A DNA stretch of 64,000 nucleotides from Roseovarius sp. ZX-A-9 (GTDB lineage: Bacteria > Pseudomonadota > Alphaproteobacteria > Rhodobacterales > Rhodobacteraceae), in contig NZ_JAPWHW010000006.1 in the NCBI RefSeq assembly GCF_028369135.1, positions 1-64,000 on the forward strand. Reading direction: 5' to 3'. Below, one piece after another: positions 16,882-26,474 of this stretch. Positions within the stretch are counted from its first letter, which is position 1, and every line of letters starts with the position of its first letter. The notes under the pieces were generated by a model. That model did not search any database. It was not told the DNA's origin and saw nothing but the letters and a program-made list of their open reading frames with translations. Made by a program: the position numbers and the translations under genes.

Positions 16882-17317
16882 GTCTGTCCCCTTCATTCCA
16901 TTTCGGTGCGAGAAAACAGCAAAGCTTTCCGGCACGCAAGCACTGGAGGCCATGCCCGATCTGAATCCCTTCGTTTCAGGTCATATCCTGGTGTCGGCAG
17001 CCCGATTCTGGTGACGCTTTGCGCCGTTGCTCCCGAGATGCCACAGCCCCCGAGGAGGTCATGAACCTGGCCAAAGCGCAGCGGGGGGATTCCTTCAGGC
17101 ACATCGCAAAACCGACAAAATGAGGCCGAAGTGGTCGCAATCCGCAAACCGGGTGCCGTAAAGAAGTCCTCGACGCATCCGGCGGCATGACACACTATCG
17201 GTATGGGAAGGGGCGCCGGGGACAGTGCTGAGAGAAATCCAACACCCAATTGTCCGCAAACATGCGCGCACGATCAATTTCCTTTTCTGACCTAGAAATG
17301 ATCACAGGGACATATTC
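16882..17317. other. Divergent intergenic region, aminotransferase / BCCT
   Basis: About 436 bases separate these divergent genes and must contain both promoters. Only short frames lacking recognisable domains are present. I found no convincing riboswitch, tRNA or inverted-repeat operator. Confidence 0.4.
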
Positions 17318-19141
17318 ATGCCTATCAAACCTCCGTTTACGGATCTGGATATCAATACTCAGGACGATGGATTCTACAAAGACAACAGCCTGCCTATCGC
17401 CCTCATATCCAAGGGTATCATGGTTGCGCTGGTGATCTGGGCTCTCGTCTGGCCGGCCAATGCGAACAGCACGCTGGGCAGTTGGAACAACCAGATCCTG
17501 CAAATCTTCAACAGCTTCTACATCGTCATCGTCGGTTTCTTCGCCTTCTTCCTCTTCGTCGTCGCGATCCTGCCCAGGACCGGCGCGCGGATCATGGGCA
17601 CGCCGGGCGAAAAACCTGAATTCTCGAACTTCTCCTGGTTCTCGATGATGTTCGGCGCAGGTTTGGGCGTGGGGTTGATGGTGTTCGCCACCGCCGAACC
17701 GCTGGGCCTGTGGGGTTCAAACCCTGTGGTCGTCGCCGGAGATGTCGAGGGCAGCACCGCCGAGGCGGTACAATCGGCCTATCGCTACACCTTCCTGCAT
17801 TACGGCTTTCACGCCTGGGCAATCTACGTGGTGACCGGTCTTTGCCTTGCCTATTACGCCTATACGCGTGACATGCCCCTGACGATCCGCACCGCTCTGA
17901 CGCCGCTCTTTGGCAGGCTGATGAACGGGGTTCTGGGCCATGTGGTCGATGTGCTGGGCGTGGTTGCGACGATCCTTGGCGTGTCCGTGACCATCGGGTT
18001 CGGCGTCAGCCAGTTCATCGATGGCCTCTATGCCATCACCGGTATGGAATGGATGATGAACATGACCGGCGATGTCCCTGCCCCCGGCAAGGTCGGGTTG
18101 GTTGCGGGCCTCGTGATGATCATGGGGCTGTCGATCATCTCGGCGGTTTCGGGTGTCGGACGGGGGGTCAAGTACCTGTCGAACCTCAACCTGGTCTTGT
18201 CGCTGATCCTGCTGATGACCTTCGTGATCTACGGCTCGTTTCTCTTCGCGATGTCGACCTTCGGATCGGCCTTGGTCGATTACATCCTGCATTTCACGCA
18301 GTTGAGCTTTGGCCCGTGGCTGCCAATGTCACCGGCAGAATTCGCGGCCGAAATCCCCGCAGCGGCGCAACCGCTCGCGACGGAACTCTACGGCGGTGCG
18401 ACAAACGCATGGGGCAGTTTCGCGGGCTTCCAGTCCGGCCTGACCGGCGCTGCGGCAGAGCTGGACGAAGCGACGCTGGCGGCAGTCTACGAAGTGGGCA
18501 ACCAAGGTCGTCAGTTCGGCTGGCAGTCGGGGTGGACGACGTTCTACTGGGCATGGTGGATCGCATTCTCGCCTTTCGTGGGCCTGTTCCTTGCGCGCAT
18601 TTCCAAGGGGCGCACAGTGCGTGAATTCATCCTGGGCTGCGTGATTGCACCGGCGTTGGTCTGCTTTGCGTGGATGACCATCCTGGGCGGGACAGCCTTC
18701 GATCTGGAGCTTTCCGGCGTGGCCGAGGGTGCCATCACCGGCGCGACGCAGACCAATCAGCTTTTCGCCACACTGGGCCAGATGCTGGATGGTGGGCTGT
18801 TGTCGGCAATCACCATCATGTGTGTGGTGCTGATCATGACCTTCCTCGTGACCTCGGCAGATTCCGGCATCCTGGTGATGAACACGATCATGTCCGGCGG
18901 CGCGCAGGAAACCGGCATCAAGCACCGGATCATCTGGGGTATCATCCTGACGCTGGTGATCGGCACGCTGATCGTTGCCGCAGGTGAGAACAACCCGATG
19001 GATGCGCTCAAGAACGCGATGATCATCGGCGCACTTCCCTTCACAATCGTGATGGGGCTGATGTGTCTCTCGCTGATCAAGGCGCTCTATCGTGATGGCC
19101 AGCGCGAGAAACACGGGCTGCTGACAAACCCGGCCGAATAG
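17318..19141 (+). CDS. BCCT family osmolyte transporter
   Basis: A 607-residue carrier with 12 predicted membrane helices and very short termini. The glycine-rich stretch of helix 3 reads GAGLGVGLMVFATAEPLGLW (near 112-131), and the family's tryptophan-rich helix 8 segment is TTFYWAWWIAFSPFVGLFLARIS (near 407). BCCT carriers move betaine, choline, carnitine, ectoine or, in roseobacters, dimethylsulfoniopropionate. The first motif glycines match neither BetP nor CaiT exactly, so I cannot name the substrate or coupling ion. The gene stands alone and ends in a strong terminator at 19176-19208. Methylated-amine uptake would suit the sarcosine oxidase operon elsewhere in the window. Confidence 0.93.
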   Translation: MPIKPPFTDLDINTQDDGFYKDNSLPIALISKGIMVALVIWALVWPANANSTLGSWNNQILQIFNSFYIVIVGFFAFFLFVVAILPRTGARIMGTPGEKPEFSNFSWFSMMFGAGLGVGLMVFATAEPLGLWGSNPVVVAGDVEGSTAEAVQSAYRYTFLHYGFHAWAIYVVTGLCLAYYAYTRDMPLTIRTALTPLFGRLMNGVLGHVVDVLGVVATILGVSVTIGFGVSQFIDGLYAITGMEWMMNMTGDVPAPGKVGLVAGLVMIMGLSIISAVSGVGRGVKYLSNLNLVLSLILLMTFVIYGSFLFAMSTFGSALVDYILHFTQLSFGPWLPMSPAEFAAEIPAAAQPLATELYGGATNAWGSFAGFQSGLTGAAAELDEATLAAVYEVGNQGRQFGWQSGWTTFYWAWWIAFSPFVGLFLARISKGRTVREFILGCVIAPALVCFAWMTILGGTAFDLELSGVAEGAITGATQTNQLFATLGQMLDGGLLSAITIMCVVLIMTFLVTSADSGILVMNTIMSGGAQETGIKHRIIWGIILTLVIGTLIVAAGENNPMDALKNAMIIGALPFTIVMGLMCLSLIKALYRDGQREKHGLLTNPAE

Positions 19142-19175
19142 CGCCGCAGCACCTATGGGCCCTTGCCCCACCAGA

Positions 19176-19208
19176 ACGGCACCGCCCCCAAGCGGTGCCG
19201 TTTTTCTT
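19176..19208 (+). terminator. Rho-independent terminator of the BCCT gene
   Basis: A perfect 10-bp stem ACGGCACCGC / GCGGTGCCGT with a 6-base loop is followed by a run of T residues from 19201. It lies 35 bases after the BCCT stop codon. Confidence 0.92.
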
Positions 19209-19265
19209 TGCCACAGCCCGCGCAAATAAGGGCGGGCTTGCTGCCCAGACACCCGGTAACAGGCA

Positions 19266-19300
19266 CAAAAAAGCCCCGCCAGAAGTGCTCTGACGGGGCT
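19266..19300 (-). terminator. Rho-independent terminator of degP
   Basis: In minus-strand orientation the 12-bp stem AGCCCCGTCAGA / TCTGGCGGGGCT (one G-U pair) is followed by TTTTTT. It is 22 bases beyond the degP stop and faces the BCCT terminator. Confidence 0.92.
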
Positions 19301-19322
19301 ATGTCGTTCAAGGGTATGGCGC

Positions 19323-20804
19323 TTACTCTGCGTCAGGTGCCTCTTCGAGCGACAGCGCGACAAAGCGCGGCTCGCCGTCACGGCGCACCAACAGCAAGAG
19401 CGATTTGCGCCCGGCCTCGCGGGCCTCTACGATACGATCTTCCAGATCAGAGATGCCGGTCAGCTTCTGCTGCCCCGCTTCGGTGATCAGGTCGCCGGCA
19501 CGCAGGCCTTTTTCATAGGCCTCCGACAGCTCGTCGATGTCGCGCACCACCAGCCCGGCGGCGTTGTCGGCCAGGTTCAGTTGCTCGCGCAGCTCATCGT
19601 CGAGCGGCACCAAGGTCAGACCCAGCACGGTTTTCTCAACCATTCCCTGATCCGCGTCGCCATTCGGCTGAGCAACCGGAACGGCACCCTCAGCCACTTC
19701 GCGGCGGCCCAGCGTCACTTTCAGCGTCTGGGTACCACCATCGCGGAAAACGACGATGCGAACGGTTTTGCCAACTTCCGCATTGCCAACCCGACGCACC
19801 AGTTCGCGTGTGTCCGCAACCTCTTTGCCGTCGAATGACAGGATCACGTCACCGGCAAGCATGCCAGCCTCGGCCGCAGGGCCTTCAGGCACGTCTGTCA
19901 CAAGCGCACCGGAGGCTTTTTCAAGGCCGATCGCCTCTGCCACATCATCAGTCACGTCCTGAATGCGCACACCCAGCCAGCCGCGGCGAGTCTCGCCGAA
20001 TTCCCGCAACTGATCGACCACGCGAGTGACCACGTTCGACGCCATCGAGAAGCCAATTCCGATCGAGCCGCCATTGGGTGACAGGATCGCGGTGTTCACG
20101 CCCACAACCTCGCCATTCATGTTGAACAGCGGCCCGCCCGAGTTGCCCCGGTTGATCGCCGCATCGGTCTGGATGTAGTCATCATAGGTGCCGCTAAGCG
20201 CCCGATTGCGTGCCGATACGATACCCGCGCTGACCGAAAATCCCTGTCCAAGCGGGTTACCCATGGCCATGACCCAGTCGCCCACGCGTGCGGTATCGCT
20301 GTCGCCGAAGGAGACATAGGCCAGCGGCGTTTTGGCCTCTACCTTCAGAAGCGCGATATCGGTCTTGGGATCGGTGCCGATAACCTTGGCTTCCAACTCG
20401 CCGCCTTCGTAGAACTCGATGATGATCTCATCCGCGCTCTCGATCACGTGGTTGTTGGTGACGATATAGCCATCCTCCGAGATGACAAAGCCCGACCCCA
20501 GTGCCGAGGTGCGGCGCGGCCGATCGCCATTGCCGCTACGGTCGCGAAATTCGCGAAAGAAATCCTCGAAGGGCGACCCTTCGGGCACCACCGGCGACGG
20601 TCCGGTGCCTCTTGATACAACCGTGGACGTAGTGATGTTCACGACGGCAGGGCTGAATTTTTCTGCCAGGTCCGCAAAACTGTCGGGCCGGGACTGCGCT
20701 GTGACGGACTGGGCCAGCATCAGTAGCGCTGCCAAGAACGTCAGCGCCAGGACGTGCAATGTCCTGACGTCAAAAAAGGGTCTGGTTTGGCTCGGTACAT
20801 TCAC
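19323..20804 (-). CDS. degP: Do-family periplasmic serine protease DegP/HtrA
   Basis: A 493-residue envelope protease and chaperone. An N-terminal signal (VLALTFLAALLMLAQSVTAQS) directs export. The trypsin-like domain has the catalytic His in NNHVIE, Asp in KTDIALLK and Ser in GNSGGPLF; two PDZ domains follow (LGVRIQDVTDDVAEAIGL and LGLTLVPLDDELREQL). The GTG at 20804 is chosen because AAGGAG lies 8 bases upstream and the signal peptide begins soon after; a longer in-frame extension is arginine-rich and non-homologous. It follows the DUF2065 and hflKC genes, an arrangement common in alphaproteobacteria, joining inner-membrane and periplasmic quality control. Confidence 0.94.
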   Translation of the reverse strand: MNVPSQTRPFFDVRTLHVLALTFLAALLMLAQSVTAQSRPDSFADLAEKFSPAVVNITTSTVVSRGTGPSPVVPEGSPFEDFFREFRDRSGNGDRPRRTSALGSGFVISEDGYIVTNNHVIESADEIIIEFYEGGELEAKVIGTDPKTDIALLKVEAKTPLAYVSFGDSDTARVGDWVMAMGNPLGQGFSVSAGIVSARNRALSGTYDDYIQTDAAINRGNSGGPLFNMNGEVVGVNTAILSPNGGSIGIGFSMASNVVTRVVDQLREFGETRRGWLGVRIQDVTDDVAEAIGLEKASGALVTDVPEGPAAEAGMLAGDVILSFDGKEVADTRELVRRVGNAEVGKTVRIVVFRDGGTQTLKVTLGRREVAEGAVPVAQPNGDADQGMVEKTVLGLTLVPLDDELREQLNLADNAAGLVVRDIDELSEAYEKGLRAGDLITEAGQQKLTGISDLEDRIVEAREAGRKSLLLLVRRDGEPRFVALSLEEAPDAE

Positions 20805-20952
20805 GCCAAAATCTCCTTGAACTGGGGTGTCTCGATCCGCCCTCCCGAGAGCCGGGACGGGCCTCCTCTGGCTGCAATGTAGGCATTCAGCCGCAGATCG
20901 CAAAGCTTGCAACATAGTGTCACGCGACCGTGAGATCAGGTGGCGCGTCACG

Positions 20953-21150
20953 TCACGCGCCCAATGACTTGCCGATCCAGACCAGCATGAGGCCCGTTAC
21001 CAGCGCCAGCAGCCCGAGGGTGCGGCGCGCCTCTGGAGGAATCGCGCGCAGGGCCTCCAGCATCCGCTCGACAAGCTGAGGGGCCAGCGCATAGACCAGC
21101 CCCTCAACAATAAGCACAAGCCCGAGGGCAAGTGCGGCAACACCCAGCAT
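20953..21150 (-). CDS. DUF2065 small membrane protein
   Basis: A 65-residue protein with two membrane helices (residues 3-24 and 44-62) and the DUF2065/YjeT family pattern (LGLVLIVEGLVYALAP, RRTLGLLALVTGLMLVW). Its ATG overlaps the hflC stop by one base. The family sits beside hflKC in many proteobacteria; no biochemical function is established. Confidence 0.88.
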   Translation of the reverse strand: MLGVAALALGLVLIVEGLVYALAPQLVERMLEALRAIPPEARRTLGLLALVTGLMLVWIGKSLGA

Positions 21151-22019
21151 TATTCAGCGGTTATCGAATTGAAGTAATTGAAGAACTCGCTGTCCGGCGA
21201 CATCACGATGGATGTGTTCTCGCCGCGCAATGCAACCCGGTAGGCGTCAAGCGAGCGATAGAATTCAAAGAACTCTTTGTTTTCGCCGAATGCCTTGTTG
21301 AAGATCGCGTTGCTTTTGGCATCTGCTTCACCGCGAGTGATCTCGGCCTTACGCTTGGCGTCAGAGACCAGTTCCACCTGCGTACGATCCGCCTGGGCGC
21401 GCACCCTTTGCGCGGCTTCGTTACCGCGCGCCACTTCGTCGGCGGCTTCCCGCTCACGTTCGGCACGCATCCGCGCGAAGGTCGCATCAAGGTTCTGACT
21501 TGGCAGGTCCGTACGCTTCAACCGTACGTCAACCACTTCGATCCCCAGCGCCTGTGCATCAGCGATCGCCGCGTTACGGATACGCAGCATCAGCGTCGCA
21601 CGGTCCGAACTGAGGATATCGTTCGAACTGACCGAACCGAGGATTTCCCGCGTTTTCGACCGCAGGATCGAATCCAGGCGGTTTTCGGCGAATGGAATGC
21701 CACCATCGCCCACCGCCTGGCGGAAGCGTTTGACATCGGCGATCCGGTAGCGCGCGAATGCATCGACCACCAGACGCCGATCATCCAGCGGCGTGACCTC
21801 CAGCGGATCGATATCGCGGCTCAGGATGCGGTCGTCATAGCGCACCACCTCCTGAATGAGCGGGATCTTGAAGCCAATACCCGGCTCTTCCTTGATCGCG
21901 ATGATCTTGGAAAACTGCAACACGAGAACCTTCTCGCGCTCGTCGACGATAAAGACCGAGCTGAGCGCCGTGATCACGACAACTGCAAGCACCGGCAGGA
22001 AAAAAGCTGATTTCCGCAT
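21150..22019 (-). CDS. hflC: HflC protease modulator (SPFH family)
   Basis: A 289-residue membrane protein with one N-terminal helix (FFLPVLAVVVITALSSVFIV) then a periplasmic SPFH/band-7 domain starting VDEREKVLVLQF and a long helical region rich in Arg, Glu and Ala (about 180-235). HflC pairs with HflK to form the large cage around FtsH that restrains its proteolysis of membrane substrates. Only one base separates it from hflK, so they are coupled. Confidence 0.95.
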   Translation of the reverse strand: MRKSAFFLPVLAVVVITALSSVFIVDEREKVLVLQFSKIIAIKEEPGIGFKIPLIQEVVRYDDRILSRDIDPLEVTPLDDRRLVVDAFARYRIADVKRFRQAVGDGGIPFAENRLDSILRSKTREILGSVSSNDILSSDRATLMLRIRNAAIADAQALGIEVVDVRLKRTDLPSQNLDATFARMRAEREREAADEVARGNEAAQRVRAQADRTQVELVSDAKRKAEITRGEADAKSNAIFNKAFGENKEFFEFYRSLDAYRVALRGENTSIVMSPDSEFFNYFNSITAE

Positions 22020-22020
22020 C

Positions 22021-23175
22021 TTATTGATCTCCCGCGCCGCGGCGCAATTCGTTGAGCGGCAGATAAGGCACGACGCTCTGGCCGCTGCCCTGACGCTCGT
22101 CGAGGATGATTTTGTCCATATCGCCCAGCACCTCTTCCATCGCTTCTAGATAGAGACGCTTGCGCGTGATTTCCGGCGCTTTCTGATACTCTGCCAGAAC
22201 CGCCGAGAAACGGCTGGCTTCACCTTCGGCCTCGTTGACGACGCGCGCGCGGTAGCCTTCGGCTTCCTCCAGCGTTTGCGCCGCTTCACCACGGGCCTGA
22301 GCCAGAACACGGGCGGCGTAGGCATCCGCCTCTTTCTCAAGCCGGTCACGCTGCTGCTCTGCCGCCTGCACTTCGCGGAAAGCGTCAATCACCTGCTGCG
22401 GCGGATCGGCCTTGTCAAAGTTGACGCGGACAACACTCAGGCCACTGTCATAGCTGTCGAGTGTCGACTGGATCAGTTCCTCCAAACGCGACGCGATCAC
22501 ACCACGGTCACGGTTCAGGATCGGTGCCAGTTGCGACTGAGCGATGATTTCACGCATCGCACTTTCGCTGACCGCGCGCATGGTCATGCGCGGATCGCGC
22601 AGGTTGAACAGGTACTTGGCCGGATCATTGATGTTCCAGACCACCTGGAAGTCGATATCGACGATATTTTCGTCCCCGGTCAGCATCAGCCCCGCTTCGG
22701 ACCCGCGCGCCCCGACGCCGATATCCTCGTTGCGTTCACTGGTCACCGCGACCTTTTCATAAGTGATCAACGGCCAGGGAGCGAGATGCGCGCCCGAACC
22801 GGTGGTGCGGTGATACTCGCCCAGGAACAGCTCGACCGCGTTCTCTTCGGGTTTGACCGTGTAGAAACTGGCAAAGAGCCACATGCCCACGGCGATCAGC
22901 AGCCCGATAAAGACCGTGCCGCGCGTCAGACCCGGACCACCCGAACCACCGCCCGTGCCGTTGGCACCGCCGCCACCGCCGCCGCGCCCGCCCATCAGTA
23001 CGCGCAACTGGTCCTGGCCTTTTTTCATCAGTTCGTCGATCTCCGGAATGGGAGGGCCGCCGTTGCCTGCGGGGGGACGTCGGCCACCGCGATCTCCACC
23101 AGTCCCACGTTTACCGTCGCCAGAGCCGTTATCACCGCCACCGCCGCCCCAAGGGCCGCCAGACTGTCCTGCCAT
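22021..23175 (-). CDS. hflK: HflK protease modulator (SPFH family)
   Basis: A 384-residue partner of HflC. A Gly-rich cytosolic N-terminus (residues 1-90, many GGGG runs) precedes the membrane helix GTVFIGLLIAVGMWLFASFY, the SPFH domain (TVKPEENAVELFLGEYH) and the coiled C-terminal region. The ATG at 23175 starts directly at the Gly-rich segment; an upstream in-frame start adds 11 basic residues. The gene follows gor by 95 bases. Confidence 0.95.
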   Translation of the reverse strand: MAGQSGGPWGGGGGDNGSGDGKRGTGGDRGGRRPPAGNGGPPIPEIDELMKKGQDQLRVLMGGRGGGGGGANGTGGGSGGPGLTRGTVFIGLLIAVGMWLFASFYTVKPEENAVELFLGEYHRTTGSGAHLAPWPLITYEKVAVTSERNEDIGVGARGSEAGLMLTGDENIVDIDFQVVWNINDPAKYLFNLRDPRMTMRAVSESAMREIIAQSQLAPILNRDRGVIASRLEELIQSTLDSYDSGLSVVRVNFDKADPPQQVIDAFREVQAAEQQRDRLEKEADAYAARVLAQARGEAAQTLEEAEGYRARVVNEAEGEASRFSAVLAEYQKAPEITRKRLYLEAMEEVLGDMDKIILDERQGSGQSVVPYLPLNELRRGAGDQ

Positions 23176-23270
23176 CTGTTTCGTTTCCTTCTGTCTCTTT
23201 GCCCACATCGCATGCGGGCATCATACCTAAACTGTATAGCCGTCCCCGAAATTCAACCCGCACCTTACGG

Positions 23271-24626
23271 TCAGGCGGTTCGAATGGGGGTTTTCATGGT
23301 GACAATCTCTTCGGACATGGTCGGATGCACCGCACAGGTCCGGTCGAAATCCTCTTTGGTCGCGCCCATCTTGACGGCCACGCCCGCCAGCTGGATCATT
23401 TCGCCCGCGCCCGGTGCCACGATATGACAGCCCAGCACCCGACGGCTCGCCTTGCTCACCACCAGCTTCATCATCACACGGTTCTGCCGCCCGGCAAAGG
23501 CCTGCTGCATCGGCTTGAACGAGGTGCAGTAGATCTCCACCGGCTCTTTGGCGCTCGCCTCTTCCTCGGTCATCCCTACGGTGCCGATCTCGGGTTGAGT
23601 GAAGATCGCGGTCGGGATCAATTCGTGATCGACCGGTGTGGGATTGCCCTTGAACACCGTCTCGACAAAAGCCATGCCTTCGCGGATCGCAACCGGGGTC
23701 AGCGCCACGCGGTCGGTAACGTCGCCGATGGCATAGACCGAAGGCACGGTCGTCTGGGAATACTCGTCCACGACGATCTCACCGTTGCGGCCCAGTTCAA
23801 CGCCGATCTCCTGCAACCCCATGCCATCGGTGTTCGGCTTGCGCCCGGTGGCAAAGAATACCTGCTCGAACACCTTCTCGGTGCCGTTGGTCGCCTTGAT
23901 CCTGTAGCCGCCCTCGGTCGAAGCCATTTCCAGGATGTTGCTGCCGACATGCAGATCAATCCCCGACTGCCGCATTTCCTCTGCCACCAAGCCGCGCGCC
24001 TCGTCGTCAAATCCGCGCAGGATCTGTGCACCCCGGTAATACTGTGTAACCTGCACACCGAGCCCGTTCAGGATACAGGCGAATTCGCAGGCGATGTAAC
24101 CGCCGCCGATGATCAGGATGGATTTGGGCAGCTCGTCGAGGTGAAAGATGTCATCGCTGACAAGGCCGTGCTCGGCCCCCGGCAGATCGGGGCGCACCGG
24201 GCGGCCACCGGTCGCAACCAGGATATGCTTGGCGGTAAAGCTCTCTCCGGTCGAAAGGCTGACGGTATGCGCATCCTTCAGCACCGCGCGGGCGTCGTAC
24301 ATGGTCACGCCATTGCCTGACAGCAATTTGCGGTAAACGCCCTCCAGCCGGTCCAGTTCGGCATTCAGCTTGGTGCTGAAATCCTGCCAGCTGAACCCGC
24401 CCGAATGGACGGTCCAGCCGTAGGCGCGGGCATCTTCCATCGCATCGGGATATTCGCTGGCGAATACCATCAGCTTTTTCGGCACGCAGCCGCGAATCAC
24501 ACAGGTACCGCCGTACCGGTCCTCTTCGGCCAGCGCGACGCGGGCCCCTTCGGCCGCGGCCACACGCGCCGCACGTACCCCGCCGGACCCGCCGCCGATC
24601 ACAAAAAGATCGTAGTCAAAACTCAT
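23271..24626 (-). CDS. gor: Glutathione-disulfide reductase
   Basis: A 451-residue class-I flavoprotein disulfide reductase that regenerates GSH with NADPH. The FAD motif GGGSGGVRAARVAA is at residues 11-24, the redox pair is in GGTCVIRGCVPKK (about 39-51), and the NAD(P)-binding GGGYIACEFA is near 175. The C-terminal dimer domain has the catalytic HPTMSEE motif near residue 440. The gene is 27 bases after rpiA, a pentose-phosphate gene, in the same orientation. Confidence 0.95.
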   Translation of the reverse strand: MSFDYDLFVIGGGSGGVRAARVAAAEGARVALAEEDRYGGTCVIRGCVPKKLMVFASEYPDAMEDARAYGWTVHSGGFSWQDFSTKLNAELDRLEGVYRKLLSGNGVTMYDARAVLKDAHTVSLSTGESFTAKHILVATGGRPVRPDLPGAEHGLVSDDIFHLDELPKSILIIGGGYIACEFACILNGLGVQVTQYYRGAQILRGFDDEARGLVAEEMRQSGIDLHVGSNILEMASTEGGYRIKATNGTEKVFEQVFFATGRKPNTDGMGLQEIGVELGRNGEIVVDEYSQTTVPSVYAIGDVTDRVALTPVAIREGMAFVETVFKGNPTPVDHELIPTAIFTQPEIGTVGMTEEEASAKEPVEIYCTSFKPMQQAFAGRQNRVMMKLVVSKASRRVLGCHIVAPGAGEMIQLAGVAVKMGATKEDFDRTCAVHPTMSEEIVTMKTPIRTA

Positions 24627-24653
24627 GCCTGTCCCCTGTCTGAAACGATTGTC

Positions 24654-25442
24654 TCAGTCCATCATGTCGGTGAAAAGGTTGTCGCTCTCGACGAAATCGA
24701 GGCGATCGCGCTCCACCGTGCCTTCGTTGATGTCGCGTAGTTCGACCCGGCCATCGCCAAAACCGATCACGACGACATCACAGATATCGATGAACAACCC
24801 GTTTTCAACCACACCGGGGATCTGGTTCAGAACCATCGCCAGCTGGCGGGCATTGCCGATCCGGCCCAGATGCAGATCGAGTATGTGATTGCCCTCATCG
24901 GTGATGAACGGCCGCTCGCCATTCATCCTCAGCGTGACATCGCGGCCCATCACATCGACCGAAATCAGCATTTCCTCGATCAGCGCGCGCGAGGTCTGCC
25001 AACCAAACGGAATGACCTCTACGGGTAGCGGAAAGGCCCCCAGCCGCTCCACTTCCTTGGCGGCGTCGGCGATCACGATCATCTGGTCGCTCGCGGTCGC
25101 CACGATCTTTTCCTGCAGGAGCGCGCCGCCCCCGCCCTTGATCAGGTTCAACTCGCCATCGAACTCGTCGGCGCCGTCGATCGTCAGGTCCAGCCACTTG
25201 GCCTCATCCAGGCTGATCACCTCGATGCCCACTTCGCGGGCCAGTTGCGCGGTGCGGGTCGATGTCGGAACACCGCGGATCTTCAATCCGTCCTCGCGCA
25301 CCAGCTCTCCGAGGCAACGTACCATCCAGGCAGCCGTGCTACCGGTCCCCAGACCAACACGCATTCCATCCTCGACAAAATCCACCGCCCGCTTGGCGGC
25401 GACAAATTTTGCCTTGTCTATAGGGGACAATTCTCCGGTCAT
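24654..25442 (-). CDS. rpiA: Ribose-5-phosphate isomerase A
   Basis: A 262-residue RpiA interconverting ribose 5-phosphate and ribulose 5-phosphate. Family motifs are VGLGTGSTAAWMV (about residue 28), DGADEFDGELNLIKGGGGALLQEKI (about 85-110) and a late conserved N-G-L-F-ID segment. The ATG at 25442 is chosen because the family begins there (TGELSPIDKAKFVAAKRAV). It leads the run rpiA-gor-hflK-hflC-DUF2065-degP. Confidence 0.95.
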   Translation of the reverse strand: MTGELSPIDKAKFVAAKRAVDFVEDGMRVGLGTGSTAAWMVRCLGELVREDGLKIRGVPTSTRTAQLAREVGIEVISLDEAKWLDLTIDGADEFDGELNLIKGGGGALLQEKIVATASDQMIVIADAAKEVERLGAFPLPVEVIPFGWQTSRALIEEMLISVDVMGRDVTLRMNGERPFITDEGNHILDLHLGRIGNARQLAMVLNQIPGVVENGLFIDICDVVVIGFGDGRVELRDINEGTVERDRLDFVESDNLFTDMMD

Positions 25443-25610
25443 GGCAGCGACTCCTTCGTGATTTCGTCCGGTATAAGAGAGAAGCCGCAGAGGTGCGAGT
25501 ATGAATTGGTTTTCCGGGTGGTTCGGTTCGAACGCGGCTGCATCGGGCCGCATCGCAAGTTTGCACAAACACCATTCACAAATCCGCTCAAACAGGTCAA
25601 ATCAGAGATC

Positions 25611-26312
25611 ATGACCCAGCCCCTCCGCCTGCATTACGCCCCCGACAACGCCTCGCTGATCATCCGCCTCGCGCTTGAAGAGCTGGGGATGCACCACCAG
25701 ACGGTTCTTGTGGACCGTGCGGCGCGCGCGCAAGACAGCGAAGCCTATCGTAAGATCAACCCCAACGGGCTGATCCCCGCGCTTGAGACGCCCCATGGAG
25801 TCATATTCGAAACTGCCGCGATCCTGCTATGGCTTGACGAGGCCCGCCCCGGCGCGCTGGCGCCGCGCCCCGGCACGGCAGCGCGTGGCGATTTCCTGAA
25901 ATGGCTGATCTTTCTGGCAAACACGGTGCACCCTGCCCTGCGGATGACCTTTTATACCGAAAAGTACATCGATCCGAATCCGGATCAGGAAGCCACGTTG
26001 CGAAGCCGGACGCAGCAGGGGCTTGTCACGAATCTGAACATTCTCGAGGCCCATGCCGACGGCACCGCGCTCGGAGCCGCAACGCCAAGCATGATAGATT
26101 TCTACCTAGCACCAATGCTGCGGTGGATGGCGCTTTATCCTGCGGGCGGAACGGACTGGTTCGACCTGACCCGCTGGCCCGCCCTGGCGGCGCTGACACG
26201 CGCAATCGAGGCCCGCAAGAGCGCCCGCCACGTTGCCGAACTGGAGGGGCTGGGCCCGACCCCCTTTTCCGCCCCGCGTCTGGCCATGCCGCCCGAGGGC
26301 AGCGCAACCTGA
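25611..26312 (+). CDS. Glutathione S-transferase family protein
   Basis: A 233-residue cytosolic GST. The thioredoxin-like N-terminal domain runs LRLHYAPDNASLIIRLALEE with the cis-proline segment NPNGLIPALE and the GSH-contact region FETAAILLWLDE; an all-helical domain follows (about 85-210) with SMIDFYLAPMLRW. The ATG at 25611 matches the family start. It is divergent from rpiA. The substrate is unknown; members act in detoxification or as isomerases. Confidence 0.9.
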   Translation: MTQPLRLHYAPDNASLIIRLALEELGMHHQTVLVDRAARAQDSEAYRKINPNGLIPALETPHGVIFETAAILLWLDEARPGALAPRPGTAARGDFLKWLIFLANTVHPALRMTFYTEKYIDPNPDQEATLRSRTQQGLVTNLNILEAHADGTALGAATPSMIDFYLAPMLRWMALYPAGGTDWFDLTRWPALAALTRAIEARKSARHVAELEGLGPTPFSAPRLAMPPEGSAT

Positions 26313-26354
26313 CGTGGCGGCCAAAGCGTTTCGCTTTGACAATACCGGCATCGG

Positions 26355-26423
26355 ACGGAGTTCGGGTTTGCCATCCGTGCCCCGATGGCCGACAAAGGGT
26401 ATCAGAGACAAACCCGACTCCGG
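26355..26423 (+). repeat. Long inverted repeat / structured leader before the Tat binding protein
   Basis: Arms CGGAGTTCGGGTTTG (26356-26370) and CAAACCCGACTCCG (26409-26422) pair except for one unmatched base. The 38-base interior contains a second small hairpin (CCATC...GATGG). The structure ends about 52 bases before the downstream start codon. It could terminate the GST transcript or regulate the next gene; no poly-T follows, so a plain intrinsic terminator is not clear. Confidence 0.6.
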
Positions 26424-26474
26424 GATGTGGCCGGTGTGCCCGCCCCGCATGTCGCCCAGGCGCGAGGATTTCGC

